The translations under genes and the position numbers were made by a program. Shown here piece after piece: positions 1 through 8,857 of a stretch of DNA of 64,000 nucleotides (positions are counted from its first letter, which is position 1; each line of letters begins with the position of its first letter). The stretch lies in contig CALGKB010000009.1 in assembly GCA_937927915.1 (NCBI GenBank), positions 116,081 to 180,080 of the forward strand, in the 5' to 3' direction. This stretch comes from an uncultured Pseudanabaenaceae cyanobacterium (GTDB lineage: Bacteria > Cyanobacteriota > Cyanobacteriia > Pseudanabaenales > Pseudanabaenaceae). The notes beneath the pieces are model-generated. The model was given only the letters and a program-made list of their open reading frames with translations. It was not told the DNA's origin and searched no databases.

Positions 1-1595
1 CATTACCCCAACCCAAGGTGGTGACCTTTGACCACTTCAGTAATGCCCCTAACACTGACTACACCCAGCTAGAAGCGAGGGAAAAACAACAAGAGGCGAT
101 CGCCAAAGTGAAACAATTGTTTCAGAAAACCTATCTCCCTCTCATCAACGGTCAACTGGTGGAGACAGAGCAATATATACCTTCCGTCAACCCCTCCCGC
201 TACGAAGAGACCGTTGGTATGGTGGGCATGGCAAGTATAGAGCAAACCGATCGGGCTATAGCTGCTGCCCAGGCTGCCTTTAGGGACTGGAAACATACAA
301 GGGCAAAAGAGCGGGCTGACCTCCTCCGTCGTTGTGCTGAGATCATGGAACAAAGGCGATGGGAATTGAGTGCCTGGGTGATGTGGGAAGTGGGTAAACC
401 CATTCGTGAAGCTGATGCCGAAGTGTCAGAAGCGATCGATTTCTGTCGTTACTATGCTAAGGAGATGGAGAAGCTCGATCGTCCCCTCCACCGCTCCGTA
501 CCTGGGGAGGAGAACAGCTACATCTATCAACCCCGCGGCATTGCCGTTGTCATTTCCCCCTGGAATTTTCCCCTAGCGATCGCGATGGGGATGTGCAGTG
601 CTGCCCTTGTGGCAGGAAATACAGTCATTCTCAAACCCGCCACCCAGTCTGCCGTTGTTGCTGCCCAAATTGCCCAAATCTTACAAGAGGCGGGCTTCCC
701 CCCCGGAGTGTTTACTTATTTGCCTGGCAAAGGGTCCGAGATTGGTTCCTACCTTGTCCGTCATCCTGCTATTCATCTCTACGCTTTTACTGGCTCCCAG
801 GAAGTAGGCTGTGCCATCTATGCTGAAGCGGCAGTGTTACGCCCTGGACAACGTCACCTCAAACGGGTAGTGGCGGAAATGGGGGGTAAAAATGCCATCA
901 TCATCGATGCAAGTGCTGACCTCGACCAAGCTGTAGTGGGGGTAGTACAGTCTGCCTTTGGCTATAGTGGGCAAAAGTGCTCTGCCTGTTCCAGGGCAAT
1001 TGTGTTAGAGACGGTCTACGATCGGTTTTTGGAACGCCTCACTGCTGCCGCCCAGACCCTCATTGTGGGGGAAGCCCATCTCCCCAGCACCCAAGTCGGT
1101 CCCGTCATTGATGCCGCCTCTCAGCGCAAAATCCAAGGCTATATTGCTATGGCAGAGAAAGCTATCTCCGCTGCCCCTGTTCCGGATTTTGGCTACTACA
1201 TCAGTCCCACGATCGTGCCTGACCTTGACCCCCACGCTCCCCTTGCCCAGGAAGAAATCTTTGGTCCCGTTTTAGGTGTGATCAAAGCCAGCAGTTTCGA
1301 TCGTGCCCTGGAGATTGCTAACGACACCAATTATGCCCTCACAGGCGGATTGTATTCCCGCACCCCTTCCCACATTCAAAAGGCGAAAACCCACTTGGAA
1401 GTAGGCAACCTCTACATCAATCGCGGTATTACAGGAGCACTGGTCGATCGGCATCCCTTCGGCGGCTTCAAATTAAGTGGCACAGGCACAAAAGCGGGAG
1501 GAAAAGACTATCTTTTGCACTTCCTAGAACCAAAAGCCATCAGTGAGAACTTACAACGGCAGGGATTTGCTGAAATCACCCTCCCTAAAAACTAA
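1..1595 (+). CDS. pruA: L-glutamate gamma-semialdehyde dehydrogenase, probable C-terminal half of bifunctional PutA (5' partial)
   Basis: NAD-dependent oxidation of glutamate semialdehyde (P5C) to glutamate, the second step of proline catabolism. The aldehyde dehydrogenase fold is complete: an SPWNFP cofactor segment, the Glu motif AEMGGKNA and the catalytic Cys in GQKCSACS (about residue 321 counted from GTG 18). A GTG at 18 could be read as a start, but the frame is open back to base 3, and the opening residues (a TFDHFSNAPNTDY segment) resemble the linker before the P5CDH domain of PutA/RocA-type fusions. About 520 residues is what the second half of a roughly 990-residue PutA would occupy, so a proline dehydrogenase domain probably lies upstream. 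Enzyme class is secure; the fusion is inferred. Confidence 0.85.
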   Translation, partial: LPQPKVVTFDHFSNAPNTDYTQLEAREKQQEAIAKVKQLFQKTYLPLINGQLVETEQYIPSVNPSRYEETVGMVGMASIEQTDRAIAAAQAAFRDWKHTRAKERADLLRRCAEIMEQRRWELSAWVMWEVGKPIREADAEVSEAIDFCRYYAKEMEKLDRPLHRSVPGEENSYIYQPRGIAVVISPWNFPLAIAMGMCSAALVAGNTVILKPATQSAVVAAQIAQILQEAGFPPGVFTYLPGKGSEIGSYLVRHPAIHLYAFTGSQEVGCAIYAEAAVLRPGQRHLKRVVAEMGGKNAIIIDASADLDQAVVGVVQSAFGYSGQKCSACSRAIVLETVYDRFLERLTAAAQTLIVGEAHLPSTQVGPVIDAASQRKIQGYIAMAEKAISAAPVPDFGYYISPTIVPDLDPHAPLAQEEIFGPVLGVIKASSFDRALEIANDTNYALTGGLYSRTPSHIQKAKTHLEVGNLYINRGITGALVDRHPFGGFKLSGTGTKAGGKDYLLHFLEPKAISENLQRQGFAEITLPKN

Positions 1596-2085
1596 CAAGG
1601 CTTGCGTAGGAGCGATCGCACCACATGGGCAAGTCCGCAGTGGGATGTTCCCTCTTGTTCGCTAGGAAATCCTGTCGCAGCAGCTCTGCCGAATAGAGTA
1701 ACTCCAGTGCTGGCGGTCCGCCTGATTATTGTTTTGGCTGCCAGGATGAGCAGTTCCCTTGGCTTAAGGGCGTAGCGAAACGATCGGTGCACACTTTGCC
1801 GTACAGCAGGGGACAGATGGACAAAAATTGCTACCACCAGATCAAAAGCCTCCTGCTCCCAGGTTCTAGTAGTGAGGTCACACTCTTCTGTGCGCAGAGT
1901 CACACCATCGATAGGACATCCAGACCTTGACTAGCCAGCCACGCCCCATTACGCCCTTCCCCATCCCCTGATACTAAACCCTTAAACCCTTCATCCCTGC
2001 CCACAATCGCCCCTTTTGGGCAGCTAGATAACATAGTCGGGAGCAGCAAAACTTTGATTCCAAAAGTCGGGATACATAAATTCCC
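1595..2085 (-). pseudogene. Decayed class I SAM-dependent methyltransferase (TehB-like)
   Basis: No intact frame exists, but pieces of one methyltransferase appear in order on the minus strand in shifting frames. An N-terminal DFWNQSFAAPDYV segment (about 2040-2080) is followed by a stop. Then come motif I as GDGEGRNGAWLASQG (about 1920-1975), FDLVVAIFVHLSP with an ALKP loop (about 1750-1845), GGPPALELLYSAELL in another frame (about 1670-1715), and a C-terminal EGTSHCGLAHVVR end. At least two frame changes, an in-frame stop and a loss of about 20 residues after motif I separate them. The gene is dead. The flanking genes lie on the opposite strand. Confidence 0.75.
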
Positions 2086-2143
2086 AGCCAATAAAACATG
2101 TACAGTATGGTAATATGTAACAAAGACAAGATAGATAGTCAAT

Positions 2144-4078
2144 ATGAAAGAGCCAAAACTACTCAACGATCGGTTGCGGGTTTTACTAAGTTGGGAGCCA
2201 CATCCATATCAGGTACCACCAATTAAGCTTTCTGAGGAACAATTGAATATCTGTACCCAATTTGATCCTAATGCACTAGCAGTTGTTTCGGAAGTAAAGA
2301 TTGATGGCATCACACCAAAAGAGCCTTATGACATACATAGCTTTGTCAGAGAAGAGATGGGCTATCAAAAAGAATTTGACTTACTAGTAGTTACGATCTC
2401 TGGTATTAAGAGGAACTTACCCTATAACGTCCATGAATTTGGTTGCCCTACAGTAGCTATAGTTGCTGATACACATCATGGCTATCGCAGCCCCATAGGT
2501 GAAATTTTAACCTACTTGAGTTTGGAAAGCTATGATTACATTATATTCCCCTATTGCCGCCACCATATGCATTGGTTTTATGCTTGCGGCTTTGATAATT
2601 TGGGCTGGCTGCCGCTAATCACTATGACTAGTGTAACCGATGAGTTCAAACAATCCAGGAGTAAAGAGGCTGTATTCATATGCGGTAATCCATGTTTTCA
2701 TCCACAAAGGCATAGAGTCATAGAGTATTTACAAAGCTCTGGACTACCAGTTCGTATAGCAACACTGGATAGACTTCAGTCTGCCAAGACTTACTCTGAA
2801 TCTCTTGTATCTTTGCACTGTAGTTTGAATGGTGACCTTGCCCTGCGCAATTTAGAAATTGTCTCTGCTGGTGGTTTCCTCTTAGCCGATCGACTGTCAC
2901 CGCAATCTGGATTTGAATATATTCTCAAACCTGGTGAGGAATGTGATGTCTATACCGATCGGCAGGAGCTGCTGGAAAAAATTGCTTTCTACCTGGACAA
3001 TCCTGCGGATGCTATTAGTATGGCAAAGCGCTCCTACGACAAATTTTTTGAAAGTTTACATCCTAACTACAGGATCAATGATTTGTATAGATGGATATTC
3101 CACGGAGATAAGTCGGGAGAATTTTTGTTTAACTGGGATACGAGAATGGAACTGAGTAGACAGTATGCTGATTACTTAGAAACTCGTGTCAAAATTTACG
3201 AACAGATACAGGAGCTGCACAAGTTACAAGAAACAGTCAATGTCCTAGTTGACGGTACCTGCCCGATCATATTTGCGATCGATATTGTTGATTTACCCAG
3301 GGCTAGAATTCATGTATCTAAAGGAAATTTAGATGCCTACAGACTAGTGGAAGAGTTAGGTTTAACATCACAGGTGTATTGGGTTGAGAGGTCTGATCAG
3401 CAGAAAATTGACTGGGACGTATATCTATACAAAGGCAGTAGTAGTAATCTAAATGCCCGCTTTTACATTTGCTTAGATGAACAAAATTCTCTGGCTTACT
3501 CTGATCTAGCACCTTTGAATCAAATTAACTTGTTACCAATAAACTATAAAGATGGTCGCAGCAACGCGATAACTTATGTGCATGATAACAGTGGCTTGTA
3601 TGTCATAAATGAAATTTTCCAGCAGTCGTGCTACCCAATTTTTGACTTTATTGATGATGTGAAGTTAATTCTTGACATAGGAGCAGGTGTTGGTATATCC
3701 ACAGCTTTCTTCCGTGCTAACTATCCTAGTGCTCAGATATATGCTTTTGAGAATAAGCCTATCGATTGTCTTCTGCTGCGAGAAAATGCTAGGAAGCTAG
3801 GTAGGTGTTTTGTATTAGAAGAAATTGATTGTATCTTAAAACAAGAACTATTGAGAGTCGTTCCTGAAGTTGTCGATATTGTAAAAATAAGTTTTGAAAA
3901 ATATGACATTGATGTTTTGAATTTTGTTCTATCACTAAATCCTAGAGTTATTTATGTAAGTACTCGTAGTGGCATTTCTCATCCTGAGACTAATAAGATT
4001 TTAGAGTATGAGTATGTGTTACGTTGGCAATATATTAGTGAAAGAAATACCTATCTAACTTACCTGAGACGAACTTGA
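2144..4078 (+). CDS. CgeB-like glycosyltransferase fused to FkbM-like methyltransferase domain
   Basis: A 644-residue two-domain protein. Residues about 1-330 resemble the CgeB/Glyco_trans_1_2 GT-B domain, with the typical segment ALRNLEIVSAGGFLLADR followed by an acidic patch, a YTDRQEL helix and a closing helix. Residues about 470-640 look like an FkbM-type SAM methyltransferase with motif I LILDIGAGVGIST (D near 511) and an IYAFENKP acidic loop. No signal peptide is seen, so it is probably cytoplasmic and may build and methylate a surface glycan; donor and acceptor are unknown. Base composition is AT-richer than the neighbours and CGATCG is scarce, suggesting transfer. It lies 69 bases before another glycosyltransferase-methyltransferase fusion. 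Confidence 0.7.
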   Translation: MKEPKLLNDRLRVLLSWEPHPYQVPPIKLSEEQLNICTQFDPNALAVVSEVKIDGITPKEPYDIHSFVREEMGYQKEFDLLVVTISGIKRNLPYNVHEFGCPTVAIVADTHHGYRSPIGEILTYLSLESYDYIIFPYCRHHMHWFYACGFDNLGWLPLITMTSVTDEFKQSRSKEAVFICGNPCFHPQRHRVIEYLQSSGLPVRIATLDRLQSAKTYSESLVSLHCSLNGDLALRNLEIVSAGGFLLADRLSPQSGFEYILKPGEECDVYTDRQELLEKIAFYLDNPADAISMAKRSYDKFFESLHPNYRINDLYRWIFHGDKSGEFLFNWDTRMELSRQYADYLETRVKIYEQIQELHKLQETVNVLVDGTCPIIFAIDIVDLPRARIHVSKGNLDAYRLVEELGLTSQVYWVERSDQQKIDWDVYLYKGSSSNLNARFYICLDEQNSLAYSDLAPLNQINLLPINYKDGRSNAITYVHDNSGLYVINEIFQQSCYPIFDFIDDVKLILDIGAGVGISTAFFRANYPSAQIYAFENKPIDCLLLRENARKLGRCFVLEEIDCILKQELLRVVPEVVDIVKISFEKYDIDVLNFVLSLNPRVIYVSTRSGISHPETNKILEYEYVLRWQYISERNTYLTYLRRT

Positions 4079-4147
4079 CTAAATTTATGCTAAAACTAGC
4101 CTGTTGTATGGTAGACTTAATGGTGACCACTAACTGGAGTACATACC

Positions 4148-6487
4148 ATGCTCGTTACCGTAATCACTGCTACTGTGGGTAACTACTTGCTACGGAAAGC
4201 AGTTGATAGCATTCAAACGCAAACATACCCTGACATTGAGCATTTAATTGTCATAGATGGTCAGGAGCGAGAACCAGCAGTTAGAGCTGCACTAGAAGGC
4301 ATGGATATGTCTAGACGTAAAACTTACATACATTGTCTGCCTTATCCTACTGGAAAAGATGGTTATCTTTGTCATCGCATATATGGCATGGCACCTTTTA
4401 TCGTAGACAGTGAATATGTATGCTTTTTAGATGAAGACAATTGGTATGACCCTAATCATATAGAATTACTAGTTAATCTTGTAAAGCAAAGAAACCTAGA
4501 TTGGGCATATTCTCTCAGAAAGATTGTTGATAAAGATGGAAATTTTGTCTGCTTAGAAGATTGTCAATCCCTAGGACAATGGCCTGGAATTAACAATGAA
4601 ATTATGATTGCCTCTAGTTGTTTCTTCTTAAGAAGAGATATTGCCATTAAAACTTCTTTTATATGGAATGCTAGAATATTTGAAGTCATTAAGATAGGGA
4701 ACAAAGTTTATGGCAACAACTCTGACAAAGCTTTGTGCAAGTTTTTATTAGAAAAATATCCCAGGACAGGTACAACCGGAACATATTCAGTTAACTACAG
4801 ATTGGCAGGAGTGATTTCCTCATCTGCTTTACCAACATTTCTTCAAGGAAATCAGCATAAGCAACAGGAATATCCCCGGGGTTTTCCTTGGCGTAAGACT
4901 AAGTTGAAGGACATTCCCTTGCCCCCTGTCTCTTCTTTTTGGATTAGTGAATCAAAATATGATCATAACTTTTATGAGCAGATGAGATTGGCTTCTAGGA
5001 GCAGCGCTAGGGCTATTTTGCCTTATCTATGGGAAGTTCTAGACAACAAACCCAGATCAGTGGTTGATATAGGATGTGGTACCGGTAGTTGGTTAGCGGA
5101 GGTACAAGCTCTGTTTGGGATTACAGACATTTTAGGTATTGATGGCGATCATGTTGAGGCAACGCAACTAGAAATTCCTGAAAGCAAATTCCGACGTTAC
5201 AACTTAGCGGAACCTCTGCCCATCCCCTTCTATAATTTTTCTACTGTTCAACCGCAACCAGTGAAGTTTGATATAGTATTTTGCTTGGAGGTAGCAGAGC
5301 ATCTTCCTTCCGATGTTGCTGACTCTCTTGTATTTTCCTTAACCCAATTAGGTGACTTAGTGCTATTTTCAGCAGCTATACCCTGCCAGCCAGGCACAAA
5401 TCACATCAACTGTCAATTTCCCCACTACTGGGTAGATTTGTTTGCTAAGTATGACTATCAATGTGTTGACTGCTTGAGGGAGAAATTTTGGTCTGACGAA
5501 AGAGTAGCTTGGTGGTATGCACAAAACTTACTACTGTTTGTAAACCAAAATGTATTACGGGAGAGTACAAAATTACAAGAATTACACTCTAAGACTGACT
5601 TGGAGAGGCTAGTTAGAATTCATCCCAAAAATGTTCACTCTAAAATTGCTTTTGGACATGATGATACGGTGGAGTTACAGATTGTAGAAATAAAAGAACA
5701 AGAAAAGGAAGCAAGCTCAAGTATTTCCAAACTACATCAAGAGTTGTTGTACAAGTTTTATGAGGAATCTCCCTATGAGAATTTCCCCTACACTGACTAT
5801 GTCTTTGATGTTCAAGGGTGGGGCAGTAATGAGCCTATTTTTGAGCGTTTGATTTCAGAGTTATCACCACAGTTGATTATAGAAGTAGGTACCTGGAAAG
5901 GGGCTTCAGCTCTACATATGGTAGAGTTGCTCCGACAGAGGAATCTAGTTTGTCCCATTTTGTGTGTGGATACATGGCTGGGGACTGTGGAGTCAGCCGT
6001 TTCTAACCCCAATCCTAATTGCTATGTTCCTATACCAAGAACTTATGGCTTCCCTACTTTGTATTATCAATTTTTGGCTAATGTTATGTATAAAGGAGCT
6101 GAAAATTACATTGTTCCTATACCCATTCATTCCACAGGAGCATTTAAGTTGTTTAAGCATTGGCAAATCCTGGCTGATTTAGTTTATATTGATGGCTCCC
6201 ATGAGGAAGAGGATGTCCGTGTTGATCTAGCCAATTACTGGGAATTGTTGCGATCGGGTGGTGTTGTACTGTTAGATGATTATGATCCTTATTTATTTCC
6301 TGGTGTTTTCATGGCAGTACAAAAATTTGCTAAGGAGAAAGAATTGCCTATCCATGTAGAAGGTAGGAAGTGTTTTTTAGTGAAGACCTCCTCCTTGAAG
6401 GAAGAAGTGGAGAATTTGCAGAAGAGAGTAGCTGATTTGGAAAATCTTATTAGTATGGCTTTAGCTCTTGAGAGTTCTAATGAATAA
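4148..6487 (+). CDS. Family 2 glycosyltransferase fused to two SAM-methyltransferase domains
   Basis: A 779-residue protein with three catalytic-looking domains. Residues 1 to about 230 are a GT2 domain starting VTVITATVGNYLLRKAVDSI, with a DED metal motif near residue 95. Residues about 285-470 are a class I methyltransferase with VVDIGCGTGSW (about 308-318). Residues about 555-735 are a second one of the Methyltransf_24/cephalosporin-hydroxylase-like type, with LIIEVGTWKGAS (about 575) and VYIDGSHEEEDV (about 679). A heptad-rich tail (about 745-775) may form a coiled coil. It follows the other fusion gene closely on the same strand, so both likely act on one glycan. Only one CGATCG occurs in this 2.3 kb gene. 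Substrate unknown. Confidence 0.75.
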   Translation: MLVTVITATVGNYLLRKAVDSIQTQTYPDIEHLIVIDGQEREPAVRAALEGMDMSRRKTYIHCLPYPTGKDGYLCHRIYGMAPFIVDSEYVCFLDEDNWYDPNHIELLVNLVKQRNLDWAYSLRKIVDKDGNFVCLEDCQSLGQWPGINNEIMIASSCFFLRRDIAIKTSFIWNARIFEVIKIGNKVYGNNSDKALCKFLLEKYPRTGTTGTYSVNYRLAGVISSSALPTFLQGNQHKQQEYPRGFPWRKTKLKDIPLPPVSSFWISESKYDHNFYEQMRLASRSSARAILPYLWEVLDNKPRSVVDIGCGTGSWLAEVQALFGITDILGIDGDHVEATQLEIPESKFRRYNLAEPLPIPFYNFSTVQPQPVKFDIVFCLEVAEHLPSDVADSLVFSLTQLGDLVLFSAAIPCQPGTNHINCQFPHYWVDLFAKYDYQCVDCLREKFWSDERVAWWYAQNLLLFVNQNVLRESTKLQELHSKTDLERLVRIHPKNVHSKIAFGHDDTVELQIVEIKEQEKEASSSISKLHQELLYKFYEESPYENFPYTDYVFDVQGWGSNEPIFERLISELSPQLIIEVGTWKGASALHMVELLRQRNLVCPILCVDTWLGTVESAVSNPNPNCYVPIPRTYGFPTLYYQFLANVMYKGAENYIVPIPIHSTGAFKLFKHWQILADLVYIDGSHEEEDVRVDLANYWELLRSGGVVLLDDYDPYLFPGVFMAVQKFAKEKELPIHVEGRKCFLVKTSSLKEEVENLQKRVADLENLISMALALESSNE

Positions 6488-6549
6488 CTGCATGAATGGG
6501 GAGAACTAAGATTTTTACGCCTAGACACAGACTCAACCCCAGTTTTTAC

Positions 6550-6802
6550 AACGGAGACAGTGGGAGGAACTGGATGTAGAGGGAAGATATGGGGCGGGCA
6601 GAAAAAAGAGAGTTAGAGAGACAATTGGAGGTTTTGGTAGCCTAGTTGGCAGTTGACTATTCTTGGGCAGCCCCTAAGGCTACAATTTTTGCTGGCAGAC
6701 CTAGCAGTCATCAGCGCCGCCGAAGAAACAGGTTTAGATATATTCCCCTCTGCATGCCCATACAGTATTGAGCAAATCCTGACAAACGAAGGAAATACCT
6801 AG
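6550..6802 (+). pseudogene. DUF29-family gene remnant
   Basis: The interval between the fusion gene and gpsA holds pieces of a DUF29 protein, a small family common in cyanobacteria. An EDMGRAEKRELERQLEVLVA segment (about 6583-6642) runs into a TAG. After a gap the C-terminal AVISAAEETGLDIF and CPYSIEQIL segments (about 6702-6790) read in another frame to a stop at 6800. The N-terminus and the central tryptophan-containing region are missing or scrambled. The end overlaps the last bases of convergent gpsA. Family assignment is by recall of the DUF29 consensus. Confidence 0.6.
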
Positions 6803-7731
6803 GTGGTTCGGCGAGGCTCACAAGCTGTTGTATTGTCAAACTCCGATCGTAAATCCCTATCTAGTAGGTCTGCCACTGCCTGGTGGGGAGTAAGTTCTCC
6901 TTGTAATAAACGATAGACGATCGTGCAGATGGGAGTGTAGAGGTGGGTTTTGTGGGCAATGACCTGGGCGGTATAGACTCCTTCCGCTGTGCCTTCTAGG
7001 TGGGCGAGGATTTCCTTTAGAGTTTTGCCCTCAGCCAGAGCTAAACCAACGCGGTAGTTGCGACTGAGGGGACTGTTACAGGTGGCGAGTAAATCCCCCA
7101 ACCCTGACAAACCCCAAAAGGTCTCTGGCTGGGCACCGTAGTCAACGCCAATGCGGATAATTTCGGGCAATGCTCTGGTAATCAGGGCAGCCTTGGCGTT
7201 AGCTCCCAATTTTAAGCCATCGCAGACTCCTACCCCGATCGCTATAACATTTTTGAGCGTCCCTCCCAGTTCCACCCCCAGGGGGTCAGGATTGGTGTAG
7301 AGGCGAAAGTTACGACTGGAGATGGCTCTCTGGACAGTTTGGGCTACTGCCATGTCTACACTGGCGACTACGGAGGCGGCGGGCAATCCCTGGCGAATTT
7401 CTGTAGATAGGTTGGGTCCCGACAGGACAGCTAGGGGTGTGGTGGGAAAACAGCTCTGCCAGATTTGGCTGGGGGTACGCCCTGTGGTCAAGTCCAGTCC
7501 TTTTGTGCCGCTGACTAGGATGGTGTGGGGGGCAAGCCCGATCGCTTTTACTTTATTTGCCACCTCTGACACTCCCCGCATGGAAAGAGCAACTATGACT
7601 ACATCTGCTGCCGCTAGAGCTGTGGCGAGGTCATCCGAGCGGGTCCAGACTTTTACCTGGTGATTTTGTCGTTTGGCTAGCTCTGCCAGGGTAGAACCCC
7701 ATGCCCCACCCCCTAAAACTGTAATCTTCAT
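6799..7731 (-). CDS. gpsA: Glycerol-3-phosphate dehydrogenase [NAD(P)+]
   Basis: Reduces dihydroxyacetone phosphate to sn-glycerol 3-phosphate, the backbone of membrane lipids, in the cytoplasm. The 310-residue protein opens with the Rossmann motif VLGGGAWGSTLAELA and has VLSGPNLSTEI and the conserved GTLKNVIAIGVG helix with the catalytic Lys. Length is near the usual 310-335. It is last in a minus-strand string: its start lies 5 bases after the stop of the secreted protein gene, suggesting cotranscription. The C-terminus converges on the DUF29 remnant. Confidence 0.95.
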   Translation of the reverse strand: MKITVLGGGAWGSTLAELAKRQNHQVKVWTRSDDLATALAAADVVIVALSMRGVSEVANKVKAIGLAPHTILVSGTKGLDLTTGRTPSQIWQSCFPTTPLAVLSGPNLSTEIRQGLPAASVVASVDMAVAQTVQRAISSRNFRLYTNPDPLGVELGGTLKNVIAIGVGVCDGLKLGANAKAALITRALPEIIRIGVDYGAQPETFWGLSGLGDLLATCNSPLSRNYRVGLALAEGKTLKEILAHLEGTAEGVYTAQVIAHKTHLYTPICTIVYRLLQGELTPHQAVADLLDRDLRSEFDNTTACEPRRTT

Positions 7732-7736
7732 TAGCC

Positions 7737-8210
7737 CTAGAGCCGTTCTTGCCCCTTGTGGAGAACTTTGTTGTAGATGGCAAGGTAACCCGATTTGAGG
7801 GCACTGAGGGGACTGAGACTGTTGAGGTCACCGCTGAGGATACGGCTGGAGTGGACGCTGTAAATTTCGTAGTTGCTGCCCTTGTAGGCGTAGTCGGCAA
7901 CATCAGTATATTCTTCCCCACTGGTGAGATGCCATTTGCCGTCAATCAAGGTGAAGTGGTAGTCGGCGGTATCGTTGACATTCACCCCCGCAGGACGATC
8001 GATTTCCGCCATGATCGTGGCTTGGGTAGGGGAGTCTATCCTAAGGGTGAGGCGGCGGAAGAAACAGCTGTCGTTGGTGCAAAAGCGGACCTTGGCAATC
8101 TGGTCTTTGATGGCTTCCAGGCGGGCAATTTCTTCAGGGGTAGCGGCTATTGCCATCTGTCCCCCCAACCACAGGAACAGGCAAACTAAGGTTAGGACAC
8201 GCCCTATCAT
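7737..8210 (-). CDS. Hypothetical secreted protein
   Basis: A 157-residue protein with a clear signal peptide: basic start MIGR, a hydrophobic stretch and a likely cleavage after AIA near residue 22. The mature part has two closely spaced cysteines (RFCTNDSCFF), which could form a disulphide outside the cytoplasm, and a beta-rich YHFTLIDGKWHL segment. I recognise no family. Its start overlaps the stop of the upstream coiled-coil gene by four bases (ATGA) and gpsA follows after 5 bases, so the three genes are probably translated together. Confidence 0.75.
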   Translation of the reverse strand: MIGRVLTLVCLFLWLGGQMAIAATPEEIARLEAIKDQIAKVRFCTNDSCFFRRLTLRIDSPTQATIMAEIDRPAGVNVNDTADYHFTLIDGKWHLTSGEEYTDVADYAYKGSNYEIYSVHSSRILSGDLNSLSPLSALKSGYLAIYNKVLHKGQERL

Positions 8211-8821
8211 ACTTCCTTGCTTTCCCCAGGTTCGCTGTTGAGACGATCGACCAGGATCAAATCGGAGGCTTCCTCTAGTTCGGGCACAAATTCCGTCCCT
8301 TTTAGGCGCATCCCCAGTTCAAAGAGAATTTCCGCCATGTCATCCTTGGAAACTTTGCTACCGCTAAGGGCAGACAGCCGCCGTTCCAACTCCTCTTGGA
8401 TGTACAACCGCAGCGATCGGGCATCTTCCTGGAGTTTGTCCCTTGTCTCTACAATTTCTTCCCGCAGGGTGGCGGTGGCTTGCTCTAGGTCTTCCGTCAG
8501 TTTATCCACGCTGGCAGTGGTTTTGCGATTTAACCGATCGATTTGTTGCCGCAGGTCATTGCGTTCCGATTCGGCGGTGGTTTGCAGCGTGCGGATTTTT
8601 TTCTCGATCGCTTCTACTGCTACCCGTAACTCGGTGGTAAAGGACATCTTCAGCTCGTGGATACGATCGCGCAATTCTTGGTGGACGGTGGCGAGGTCAC
8701 TTTCTAACTTTTCAAACCGATTGTTGTACTCCCGCAGTTGCGCCCCAAAAATGATGTCACGAATTTGGTCGATGTTCCCCAGCTTGTCGTAGGCTTCCTC
8801 CCGCCGAATTTGACTGACCAT
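8207..8821 (-). CDS. Conserved coiled-coil protein of unknown function
   Basis: A 204-residue, highly charged protein. Residues about 30-150 are nearly continuous helix with heptad-like spacing (FEKLESDLATVHQELRDR and similar), ending in a predicted globular tail containing DDMAEILFELGMRLKG. There is no signal peptide or membrane segment. It looks like a cyanobacterial conserved protein, but I cannot name its family. First gene of the probable operon with the secreted protein and gpsA. Confidence 0.75.
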   Translation of the reverse strand: MVSQIRREEAYDKLGNIDQIRDIIFGAQLREYNNRFEKLESDLATVHQELRDRIHELKMSFTTELRVAVEAIEKKIRTLQTTAESERNDLRQQIDRLNRKTTASVDKLTEDLEQATATLREEIVETRDKLQEDARSLRLYIQEELERRLSALSGSKVSKDDMAEILFELGMRLKGTEFVPELEEASDLILVDRLNSEPGESKEV

Positions 8822-8857
8822 AACTCCTCCAATGCCGTATTGCTGTCTATGATAAGC

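Noticed and set aside
1592..1903. A 103-codon minus-strand frame that could be called an intact small gene
   Set aside because: Its middle matches a methyltransferase but both ends continue in other frames, so it is part of a pseudogene.
8217..8792. A 191-codon plus-strand frame opposite the coiled-coil gene
   Set aside because: Ser/Arg-rich translation with no structure; it is the antisense shadow of the real minus-strand gene.
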